From Acanthaster planci (taxonomy: Eukaryota > Echinodermata > Asteroidea > Valvatida > Acanthasteridae): a stretch of 16,326 nucleotides of DNA. Position numbers and translations under genes: made by a program. A model generated the notes under the pieces. That model was not told the origin of the DNA and searched no databases. It saw nothing but the letters and a program-made list of their open reading frames with translations. Of this stretch, positions 1 to 8,002 are shown piece by piece; positions within the stretch are counted from its first letter, which is position 1, and each line of letters opens with the position of its first letter. The stretch is from the NCBI RefSeq assembly GCF_001949145.1, contig NW_019091477.1, positions 4,399 to 20,724 on the forward strand, given 5' to 3'.

Positions 1-249
1 CAACCGTTTTTCAATGGCTCTCTGGTTTCAATGATAATTATGATGGTGAAAATTTTATTTGAAAAATTATCAACATGACAGACCTTTGCTTTGTTGAACG
101 GGGATTTCACGGAAATCTTCACCCGTAATCCAAAGAACTGGGCATCCTCCCATATTCAGCGTTGTTTATACTTTCACAACTAACTCCTATAATAATAACA
201 CATTTTGTACGGTGATTTCAAGTAAGATCCAAGCGCTTTCTGTTATTTC

Positions 250-541
250 TACCCCACTCAATGGGCCCATAAAAACATCCAATATACCATCTCAGCTCCC
301 TGAGGAATATACAGCTCCATACAGCAATTTCGGCGCAAAGCAGCTAAATCAAACACAACAGCTATCTCTGCCCTCACTGGTACCCAATTACTCCAGGGTG
401 GGGGAAAGCAATGAGTGGATGGCAAAGTGCCTTGCCTAAGTGCATGCGCTACCATGACACCAGGCTGGACTCCAACCCGCAATCCTGTGGCTAAATATGC
501 CCGCCGTTTACGAATTACCACGAGGCTGCAGCTGCTTCTCA
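250..541 (-). mobile_element. tRNA-like SINE in copy A intron 5
   Basis: Left-arm partner of the SINE at 12240-12552, with the B-box-like sequence at 467-477 on the minus strand. It sits at the same place of the same intron, so the insertion predates the gene duplication. The promoter-proximal end is shorter than in the right arm: an approximately 20-base stretch near 530 is missing. Confidence 0.65.
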
Positions 542-628
542 CAGTCACGTGATGTCGAGTAGGCAAACAATTCACATTCAAAGCAGCTATGCAGCATCAT
601 GCTCTCAGATTCTGAGAGTTCCTCCCCC

Positions 629-643
629 CCCCCAAAAAAAAAA
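629..643. repeat. C-run followed by A-run
   Basis: A run of about ten C is followed by about ten A in copy A intron 5. The right arm reads AGGTTTTTCCTCGAA-type sequence at this point (about 12138-12155), so the homopolymers are arm specific and prone to length error. Confidence 0.5.
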
Positions 644-744
644 TCCTGGCTTCCTCGCCACTTCGTCTTCACTGTGCAGCGCCCGCCGACGCTGACATTC
701 GACAAAAGGCCTATAGTGTCCGTAAACACTTTCAACATTTTTAC

Positions 745-836
745 CGAAGCTGATACACCGTCCAGTTGTCGGCCACCGTGATTCGAAACCCAGATAGCGG
801 ACACACCACGCCTGACTGCTTCCTTCGCGTCTTCAG
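745..836 (-). CDS. HAO1: Copy A exon 5 (residues 234-264, catalytic His/Arg)
   Basis: The acceptor CGTTGCAG precedes 836 and the donor GTAAAAATG follows 745; the exon is 92 nt. It encodes [15 protein letters not shown] followed by [17 protein letters not shown]253 is the catalytic base and R256 the substrate-carboxylate arginine of the family. It differs from copy B by two synonymous changes only, so the encoded residues are identical in both copies. Confidence 0.95.
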
Positions 837-3800
837 CTGCAACGTGGAAATTGATACCAATTCGTAAATTATACATTTCGTGCGCATCGTTTCCCCATAC
901 CAACCAAAGACTACAGGATGCGGTTGTAACCCAAATGTCAAAAAGGGAACTTTTAAAAAATGGGTATTGGAAACTTTGGCCAATTACAAGGACATTGTCC
1001 TGGCGCATAATGTTTAACTCACCGGTTAGAATGCCTTTAAGAATGATTGGTAGAGATGTCATACTCTGTAGCCATGCTATGTCATCCCAGGTCATTGAAG
1101 GGTCAAAGGTCAATTTTGCAAAACCAAAATGAGGATCATTGGGAAGAGAGATAAGCGGATATCTGCAAAACAAATAAATGTTTGCATTGAGCACTGTTCA
1201 GTCAGAGCCAATTTTACACATTTCGTCACTAGGCTCATGATTTCATCGCCCTCATAATGGCGCGCACTGCGTTTTCAGCTACGCTTTCCCTTGGTAGTTG
1301 ATCAAACGCTCCTTTTTTCAGTCTGAGTTTCTGCCCATTGCAAAGAAAAACGGACACAGCCATGCCAATATGGCTTTTAACATTGAGAACCAAATCAAAA
1401 GGTAACAGTCTTGTGCACCAATAATGACCACAATAAGATAAACCATCATTGTGGTTTATACTTATGACTGATTATGATCAATTCATATGCAGTCCCCTTC
1501 CATTGTTGGAAAGGCAAGGGTGGTATCTTGTCCCCCAAAGTGGCCATGATTTGAGAAATTAAACCCTATAAACTTTTACAATGTAAATACTAAGGTATGT
1601 CATACCCGACTGACATTTTCTGCCAAGAATCATGTCTCTCAGGTACAAATTAAATCCATGGTGGTTCTTTTGTACCTGTCCACTGGAAGGCATAACAGCT
1701 CATCACCTTGACAATAATTGTGAAAGAAAAACAAAGCATTGTGGACAGCAGAGATCAGTTCAAGTCATAGGTTCAAGCTTGCTGCGTCACGGCGCCCCTC
1801 TCAAGTTCTAAAGGGCAAATTCTGATCGAACGAAAGCTAGTCAACGATAGTTAGACTAGTCTATAGTCAACTACACTCTTAAACTCCCGGGTCAGACTGA
1901 CTCAGAAATGGGTCCCATTCGGGATGACCCAGAAAGGGTCAAATACGAACCAAAAGGGGGTCATTTTTCACCCCGAAAAGGGTCACGCCGAATGGGACCC
2001 AATTCTGGTTCAGTCTGACCCGGGATGTATTAAAGTGTATTCGTGACCAGCCTATCGAGGTTGGTCGTATCATTAGTTACCATAAATCATTTTTAATAGC
2101 ACAGTGCAGAGAGGACCAGTTATGAAAAAAATGCCGGAAGCAGTATGTCATTAGCAACCGACCGTTTTCACTGTAATTTTTGCTACATATTTTACCCTTC
2201 CTGCTGCCACCTTTTCTCCCATTCGGCCTAATGCCCTGACAAGGGTTCGCACTTCAACTTCAATCACTGCATATGTGCTAGGTACGTCGCCAACCAACAA
2301 TTAACTAGTGGTCCATAATCAAACTTGCCCATTGACTACTGGCACTGGTATCTTTTATACTTCGTGAAGTATTCCACAATTCAACGCAAGAACATTGCAG
2401 CTTTTGACCCAGTTGGGCTCCTCGAGTAACCCAAGATCGTTCGTTTGTTACCCCATATTGCGCATGCTCGCCTATCAACCTACCGACATAAGGGATGAGC
2501 GCGAGAGAAGAATCAGATCACGTGCACCGCTCCGAAGGGTCATGGGAACTTGCGATGTTAAATACTCACTTTTAACCGCATTAATCTTCCGTTACCAATA
2601 CTGACAATTTTATCATGTCATTTTTCGAACGTTCGTGTAATGGGGACTCAAGATACTTGCCCAGAACCATTACTTATAGGGGTGGTTCCCCGACAAATAA
2701 GAGTCTTTTCCTTTCTTACTTGGCCTGACTTCCATAGGAGTGTTTCCCCCTCTGTACTAATCTCAAACAAGAAACACTGCAGCTTGTAGACATCAGTTGT
2801 GCAAGAGCATGGGCTCAGGCATAGGCCAGCAGCAAGAGGGTGAACAGCTAGTTCTCAGGACCTGTCCTTTTGTATAGCAAGTTTACATGTTGGTCTGTAG
2901 AGGTGTTGGTTTCCTAAGCTTGAGTACTATAATATCTGCGTCTATTTACTGAGTGTTGTGTTGGTTAACCACTAGTAATTACAGGTCGTGTTTAAGGGCA
3001 TAGGTTCACTAAACTATAGTCTTGCTCAAGTGTTGGTTTAATTCTGTGACATAATTACAAGTCTCGTTTAAAAGTCTTGGTTAAAGGTCTGGCCTATCCA
3101 TTTTGTGTGTATACTTATATTTTTGGTTCACCGTTTAGTTTAAGGAATTTCTTCTATTAGTTTTTTGGTTGTGCAGACTGACCGAATTTCACTACTTTCA
3201 CTACTACTGTTTGTTTTTTGAATGTCTCCTAGTTTCCAGTTGTCTTTTCCAGTGAATATCCTGCGACCCAACTTCTTACCGACCCTTATTAGTGTTATTG
3301 TTATTACTTTACTTTTGGTCAAGGTTTTCCCCGTTTGGTCGCACTGTGTTATTTTCTCAGGTTACATTCGCCCCTGGTCGGTAACAGCTTTTGTCCGTTA
3401 CTTCATTATAAATGACATACTTTCAATACGCTTTTCACCAAGACTCCTTTACTGTCTTGTGCTTTGGTAGCTGTGAATGATTTTCAAACCTTTTGAAATA
3501 TTCTCTTGGCATTGACAAATTAAGGAAAACGTTGATTGGCCAAGTTTTGTAGGAAGCGTGTACTGCAGCAGTAACAATGCACAATATGTATACTTACTTT
3601 AAATAATGGGGTTCGACAACTGGCTCAGCTAGCTGCCTGCCGATAAGTGGTTGATCAACCGTCAGCACAATGCCCTTCAAGCCTGCCTTCTCGGCTCGTT
3701 TTATTATGTGCTCGGTGTGCTCGACTGTTCGCTCCAAGGTTTGACGGTCGCAAAATACGTTCAGTTGTTGGAACAGCGGTGTTTCGGACGAAAGGGGGTT

Positions 3801-6259
3801 GGCTACGTCTTCCAAGTCTTTGCTTGAAAATATGCTCAGAGCCATTGCTGACCCAGCACTAGCCACGCCTATAGAAGTAACGATTTGCTAGTAAGGCTAT
3901 ATGAAATATAGAGTGACGTATGGATTAATGTTGCAACTAAACTGACCAGGGACATTAATTTTTCATAACACAGAGGTAGTGTGTCAGGCTTTGATAAGAC
4001 ACAAGATTTTTCGTATATGCAAATCTACGCTTAAATTAATAGTAATGAGGTATAATTTACACAAGTGAATTGATTGTATTGGAAAGAGGAAATTCAGCTC
4101 CTTGTTTTTATGTGCCACTCAATTTGATATCCAGATGAATGTGCATACTATGCATATGAAAAGTTTTGAGGGTTCCTAGTGCTTTACATTAAGACTTTAA
4201 CTCAACAGTGTCTCTGGCGACTATCGTTTTGACAGAGCAGGTCACAATACATGTTACTTGATAATTATGGGCAGGGCATGCAATGTGCATGCACGAACGA
4301 CAGCTGCAGTATGTTTCATACACGGTCCTACAGGTATATAATTTTCATTGCAGTTCTTGTGAATATTCTTTTGGGTCCCATTTATTTCATTTTCGATGTT
4401 TGTTGCACCATTCTCAGGGAATTTTTGTGTATGTCTTTTAACGTCTTCAGGCAAATTTAGAAAATTACAGAAAACACGTTTTGGAGTAAAATTGACATCA
4501 TGGCCTTTTAAAACTCCAAACACCTTCATCCCTTGTTTCTCTCTCCCAAAAAACCTCCGAAGTACCGCTAACTCTACCAATAGGCCTAGGCCTATTCTGC
4601 CACTTTGAAAACAATAACTCGAGAATTTCTGTCTCGCACCGTGCCTGTGTTTTACCTTTAGCCGTGGCGATTTCTCCCTCGGGATGGACCATACCATGAC
4701 AGGCTGTCGGAGAGACACCGACCGGAAAGTCTAGACGATGGCCCAATATAGTGGTGCTGAGGTCCCGCTTAGATACATCCCGCAAACAGCGAGGTCTTAG
4801 TCGATACCTGCATCAAGGATGGATGAAAAGCATTCATGGAAAGGAGTGAAATGTAAGTTTATGATCTACATGTACCAGGTACGCATTCAAAAAATGATTC
4901 AAACCGGCTCAAATCCAGAAATTAAAATGCAAACTCACTCGGAGCGGGTTTTGATATCGAGTAGACACCTAGCATTAAAATATTTTGTCGAACAACTGAA
5001 TGAAAACAATAGACAACGAAGATACCGACGTACAGATCATCATCTCCTTTAATTAAATGTTTTTCTGATTTCTTTTGTTTTAATTCATTCACTGTTTATT
5101 GCAGCCTGGCGATACATTTCTAAAATGGCGGAGGGAGTTCAGTATGGCCAAAGATTATAATTTTAACATGACCATTTTATGGCGTGAAATTTAAGAACAG
5201 ACCGTATTTGAATTCCTGACATAGGCCCTAACGTAATTCGATAAGCCCCTGTACGGATGACGTCACACTTTGTGTTTACATTTGCACATTAATGATATTC
5301 TTGGGTCAGTTTCCCGCGCTTATGGGCTAGCTTTGTGCAGTGCTAGCTCGTTTGTGCAGATATAAAGGAAAACGACGTCATGGCCTTGCACGCCCACCGT
5401 GACAGGGAAAATCTGCTAAACAAGTCTGACGCGCGTCAAACTCAAAGCCTTATCAGCAACATGTTCACTTTGACAAATAACGCAAAGCCAGAAATGCATT
5501 TCGGGAAGGAAAAATGAGTAAACATTGAACCTTCTTCCTTCCCACAATGCCTTTCCAGTTTCTACCATTGAGTAAAATCACCCATGCAGTATTTGCGATT
5601 AGGCTTATCCCACTGAGGAAGGAGTACAAATGAATGCTCAGTGTTAACAAATGCTATTCTTGCTCAATAGGGGCCTATGCGGTAAATCGATTGCCTTCTG
5701 CTGCTCCCTCTGTTGGCATTTTGGGAGAAGAAATCCACTTCGATTTGTTGCACGATTGCAACAACAAATTTCGGGATACATAATTCTATTATTTAGGAGG
5801 CTACAAAAAATTGCCGATTGCTTATTTTGCATCATTTTGAAACGGCGAAGAAACTTTGGTCTAGTCACAATATCGCACAATCAGCAACCAAAGCACTGTA
5901 GAGATACGTTTCTAGCATTATGGAGGAATGTTGCGAAAACACACCGGTACCCTCCCCTGGATGGCGGGACAGCTAGGCCACGCCAGGTCGCTATCACGGT
6001 TCGGCTTTATTCTTGCATGGCACACCTCGCCTTTGAATAATACACCCACACGGAAATAGCAGACGGCCAACGACGGGCGCATCTATCCAGTTCAAAGGTC
6101 GAACGTTCGAACGAGGAATTACTTTTGAAAAGCCAGTCCGTTGTCAGCCAAAGTCTGTTGGGCGTCTGCTCCCCGTCGGAAGTACTCCCACCACGTCCCA
6201 GGGACTTTTTTCTTCAGATACGGCTCAAAATCCTGCAGAATGAGCGCTTTTGATGTCAT
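745..6259 (-). CDS. HAO1: Hydroxyacid oxidase-like gene, copy A (exons 1-5, 3' end outside window)
   Basis: This is a split gene for an FMN-dependent (S)-2-hydroxyacid oxidase. The family oxidises glycolate or longer 2-hydroxyacids to 2-oxoacids with release of H2O2, usually in peroxisomes. Joined exons 6259-6123, 4807-4656, 3868-3598, 1162-1023 and 836-745 give 264 open codons with GT/AG borders. Visible landmarks are Y26, the FMN motif PTA (79-81), S108, K229 and SNHGGRQLD with H253 and R256. Unusual pocket residues are F110, N133 and Q175. Exon 6 onward, with the phosphate-binding part and any C-terminal peroxisome signal, would lie left of position 1. Copy B is transcribed divergently 1.6 kb away. 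Copy A differs from it at 20 of 264 residues and has no stop or frameshift, so I treat it as a gene, not a pseudogene. HAO1 versus HAO2 orthology is undecided. Confidence 0.9.
1023..1162 (-). CDS. HAO1: Copy A exon 4 (residues 187-233)
   Basis: The acceptor TTTTGCAG precedes 1162 and the donor GTGAGT follows 1023; the exon is 140 nt. It encodes [20 protein letters not shown] and IILKGILT, matching the family's DPS-SW-DI-WL---TSLPI--KGI block. K229 corresponds to the FMN-contacting lysine (K230 of spinach glycolate oxidase). The preceding loop, [14 protein letters not shown], replaces a longer loop in vertebrate HAO1. There are nine nucleotide and five residue differences from copy B. Confidence 0.95.
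1427..1455. repeat. Intronic hairpin kept in both arms (left)
   Basis: ACCACAAT and ATTGTGGT are separated by 13 bases. The same structure stands at 11319-11347 in the right arm. It may simply reflect the duplication. Confidence 0.4.
1872..2039. mobile_element. MITE in copy A intron 3 (TA target site)
   Basis: The ends read TACACTCTTAAA and, reverse complemented, TACACTTTAATA; both continue into CCCGGGTCAGACTGA and reach a perfect 13-base pair, GGGTCCCATTCGG against CCGAATGGGACCC. The whole 168 bases can fold into one long hairpin. A TA at each outer edge (1872-1873, 2038-2039) fits a TA target duplication as in Tc1/mariner-type elements. GGGTCA-like units recur inside. It is absent from the matching part of copy B intron 3, so it is an arm-specific insertion. 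Confidence 0.75.
3598..3868 (-). CDS. HAO1: Copy A exon 3 (residues 97-187)
   Basis: The acceptor TTCTATAG precedes 3868 and the donor GTAAGTA follows 3598; the exon is 271 nt. It encodes the barrel segment from [15 protein letters not shown] through [27 protein letters not shown] and [10 protein letters not shown]. The family pattern is recognisable (S-W---S, QLY-Y-DR, AE--G--A---TVD, G-R), but the tyrosine in QLY is N133, the tryptophan is F110 and the second arginine is Q175. Seven residues differ from copy B, the most of any shared exon: 101, 120, 170-172, 182 and 184. Confidence 0.95.
3869..4655 (-). other. Copy A intron 2
   Basis: This 787-base intron matches copy B intron 2 near both ends and in a stretch around 4160-4220 (ACTGTTGAGT and GTAAAGCA units), while the middle does not match. 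It contains TAGGCCTAGGCCTA at 4581-4594. No gene is visible in it. Confidence 0.65.
4656..4807 (-). CDS. HAO1: Copy A exon 2 (residues 46-97)
   Basis: The acceptor TTGATGCAG precedes base 4807 and the donor GTAAAA follows 4656; the exon is 152 nt. It encodes [19 protein letters not shown], then HRLDFPVGVSPTACHGM and HPEGEIATAK. PTA (79-81) is the FMN-binding turn of the family, and HPEGE is a strongly conserved block. It differs from copy B at V75, C82, H83 and T94 (I, Y, Q and M in copy B). Residue 83 is Q in human HAO1, so the H in copy A is the derived state. Confidence 0.95.
4930..5057. other. Ultraconserved intron 1 block, left copy
   Basis: These 128 bases match the reverse complement of the right-arm partner at all but two positions, a lower difference rate than exons 1 to 4. 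The block is open in the strand opposite the gene, ending in [11 protein letters not shown] and a stop at 5050-5052; an ATG for this frame is at 4819. I do not recognise the peptide. It could be a regulatory element, an unrecognised antisense exon or a patch of recent gene conversion. Confidence 0.55.
5258..5265. promoter_or_regulatory. CRE-type palindrome in intron 1 (left)
   Basis: The sequence is TGACGTCA, the consensus for CREB/ATF binding. It is retained at the matching position of the right arm (8658-8665). Use as an enhancer is inferred. Confidence 0.35.
6123..6259 (-). CDS. HAO1: Copy A exon 1 (residues 1-46)
   Basis: This coding exon starts at ATG 6259-6257 and ends at a GTAATT donor. 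The start is chosen because it gives the usual family N-terminus, about 25 residues before the GTWWEYF segment whose Tyr26 matches the substrate-contacting first tyrosine of glycolate oxidase. The segment [13 protein letters not shown] matches the family's SGA-D---TL-DN pattern. The exon is 137 nt, leaving two bases of codon 46. Against copy B it has P5A, L24W, Q28R and P41G (copy A residue last). Confidence 0.93.
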
Positions 6260-6470
6260 GATGACGCGTCCAAACGAGCTAAAAGCCCAGAGTACACTTC
6301 AGATCCAATTGTAGGCCTAGTTACTGTTGCAGCGAAACAAACTGGAACTGTCGGTGATCAAGGGTGTACTGTCTTGCAGCCGACGGTCATTTTATGACTG
6401 TCAAAATAGAGAAATATCATACTAGTTAATCTTACTTAACCTGTGGATGGACGCGGTCTGGGTACCAGAG

Positions 6471-6480
6471 CTATATATAG
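6471..6480 (-). promoter_or_regulatory. Possible TATA box of copy A
   Basis: The 10-base palindrome CTATATATAG lies 212 bases before the copy A start codon, next to GGTACCAGAG. The aligned place in the right arm (about 7611-7620) reads CTAATATACA, so copy B has a weaker TATA-like sequence. Function is inferred only. Confidence 0.4.
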
Positions 6481-6728
6481 CCCTAATTCTAACTGGCCAG
6501 TCATCTATAGGCTATTATGCGCTACGGCATGCATCTTTACTTTGTGCTGATTGTCCATATATGCACTGATGCATAATCCACCTGAGTCTCCCACTTCGTA
6601 CGCCGTCAGATGCCCAAGACGTCAGTGATCGATAGCTGATCGCCGCTCGTGAGCGAATTTTTTTTGTAAATTGGGACGCCCTCTATCGCACCAGTAGACT
6701 AAACTCGACCAGCTCGCACTAAGGGTAC

Positions 6729-7159
6729 GGTACACTCCACTAATTCAAGACTCATTGAAAACAGTGTAAAATCAGCACTTCACAGGGCTCAATGACGTGC
6801 ATCCCTAATCATTCATTTTCTTTTCAATTTTTTGTGGGTTAACCAATTACATTTTCAATTATTCCAACAAAACAAAATCACCCACCAAACAGTGATTTTT
6901 CCACAGTCTGATTGCAGCCATTTTTGAAGTGGCAACCCTCAACTTTCTTGAGCACTTAGGACCCTTTTTACCGTAGTTTTTAGCCATTCTGCTCTCATGT
7001 GTAAGCTCAAAAGCCGGGGAGTTGATCCTGGCAACGATTTACACAATCTCACCTTTTTGGGGGCCAAACAATCTCCTTTTTCAAAAGATACTGTTGGTGG
7101 GGGCACTTTTAATGCTAATGAGCTAGCCAGAAATTTCACTTGAATTAGTGGACTGCACC
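6729..7159. mobile_element. MITE-like segment in the spacer (21-bp terminal inverted repeats)
   Basis: The left end 6729-6749 and the reverse complement of the right end 7139-7159 match at 19 of 21 bases, sharing CCACTAATTCAAG. The segment is 431 bases, has no credible transposase ORF and lies only in the unique centre between the arms. I see no clear target-site duplication, so it could also be a chance or relic inverted repeat. Confidence 0.5.
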
Positions 7160-7197
7160 GTGAACATGCGTGTACTTTGTTGGCGCCTCTTGGTTAT

Positions 7198-7215
7198 GGA
7201 CGCTTTAGAGCGTCC
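7198..7215. repeat. Short perfect hairpin
   Basis: GGACGCT and AGCGTCC form a 7-bp stem around a TTAG loop, just outside the right end of the spacer element. It is too short to assign a role. Confidence 0.4.
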
Positions 7216-7865
7216 TACTTTCCAATAGCCGACTTCGTTTCTGCCGCAGGTTTCGTCTGGTTTTTTTTTACCACCTTATTTCAAAGTTGTTAGCTCAATA
7301 GCAAGTCTGAAAGTGAAAGTGCTAAAGAAACCTGAAATAAAATTCAACAGAGCAAAGTATTGGTGTATTTCAATTTGATTTGAATTACGCCCCGGGCCTA
7401 AAAACGTGTAATGATTTTGGAAACGAGCCAAACAGCCCCGTTATCGTGAAGACATGTGACGCTGCAATATGGCTTGACTCAAAAGGTGGATTAGGGCCGG
7501 GGTCAGTGCACATGGACATTAAGCACAAAGTATAGCTGTATGCTGTACTGCACGGCCTATAGAGGACCGGCCAATTTGGTTTCAAAGTTCGAGCTCAGGA
7601 GCTATTCTCTCTAATATACACAACTCTGGTACCTGCACCCCGTCCATCGTCAGGTTGAATAAGATAAGCGAAGGGTGATATTTCTGTATTTTAGCAGTCA
7701 TAAAAAGGCTGCGGGTGAGAAGTGAATAAACACAGAGCACTCTACATAATCTCGGAGCGATTATTTCGGGTGACGCTCGAGCACCGACGGTTCCAGTTTG
7801 TTTCGCTGCAACAGTAGCTAGGCCTATGATTCGCAGTGGAATTTGACTAGTTTTGATGCGTCATC

Positions 7866-8002
7866 ATGACATCGAAACCGCTCATTCTGCAGGATTTCGA
7901 GCCGTATCTGAAGAAAAAAGTCCCTGGGACGTGGTTGGAGTACTTCCAACGGGGAGCAGACGCCCAACAGACTTTAGCTGACAACCCACTGGCTTTTCAA
8001 AA
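7866..8002 (+). CDS. HAO1: Copy B exon 1 (residues 1-46)
   Basis: ATG 7866-7868 opens a 137-nt exon ending at a GTAATT donor. It encodes [15 protein letters not shown], then [20 protein letters not shown]. Length, start and donor are the same as in copy A exon 1. Y26 in EYF matches the substrate-contacting tyrosine of glycolate oxidase. Eight nucleotide differences separate the two exons. Confidence 0.94.

Larger units (their letters stand above)
1163..3597 (-). other. Copy A intron 3 with arm-specific insertions
   Basis: This intron is 2,435 bases against 1,278 in copy B. Segments 1163-1807, about 2340-2630 and about 3370-3597 match copy B. Segments about 1808-2340 (containing the MITE) and about 2640-3370 have no counterpart there. 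The second shows loosely spaced GTGTTGGTT units at 2903, 2958 and 3030 and no convincing ORF. No coding exon is visible. Confidence 0.75.
4808..6122 (-). other. Copy A intron 1
   Basis: This 1,315-base intron includes the highly conserved block at 4930-5057, a perfect TGACGTCA at 5258-5265, and an arm-specific stretch about 5310-5460 with a repeated GCTAGCT/TGTGCAG unit. The part nearest exon 1 matches copy B again. It holds a 129-codon ORF at 5651-6040 that I do not regard as coding. Confidence 0.65.
1..6490 (-). repeat. Left arm of large inverted duplication
   Basis: Read on the minus strand, this region matches about 7590-12833 over promoter, exons and most introns, including both UTR-side flanks. 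Position 1 pairs with about 12833, where both strands show the GAGAGCCATTGAAAAA segment. Homology is interrupted by arm-specific stretches in introns 1 (about 5310-5990), 2 and 3. The arm is longer than its partner mainly because of about 1.2 kb of extra intron 3 sequence. Confidence 0.9.
6260..7865. promoter_or_regulatory. Shared divergent intergenic region between copies A and B
   Basis: These 1,606 bases separate the two start codons and must hold both promoters. The outer parts (6260-6490 and 7590-7865) are inverted copies of each other; the middle is unique. Long ORFs with family resemblance are absent. It holds a CTATATATAG box on the copy A side, an element-like segment with terminal inverted repeats (6729-7159) and a short perfect hairpin (7198-7215). 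Confidence 0.7.

Noticed and set aside
508-1194. A long minus-strand open frame running through copy A exons 4 and 5 and the intron between them as one protein
   Set aside because: The frame reads through good GT and AG borders; only the segments 1162-1023 and 836-745 match the oxidase family.
4819-5052. Antisense open frame as a confirmed protein gene
   Set aside because: The right-arm partner lacks an ATG and the N-terminal halves differ by indels. It is kept only as a question under the conserved intron block.
5651-6040. 129-codon plus-strand open frame in copy A intron 1
   Set aside because: It is not kept in the matching right arm, resembles no known protein, and is explained by chance in intron sequence.
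745-6259. Copy A as a pseudogene
   Set aside because: Five exons are open, splice sites are consensus, and the catalytic residues are kept. The missing exons lie beyond the window edge rather than being deleted.
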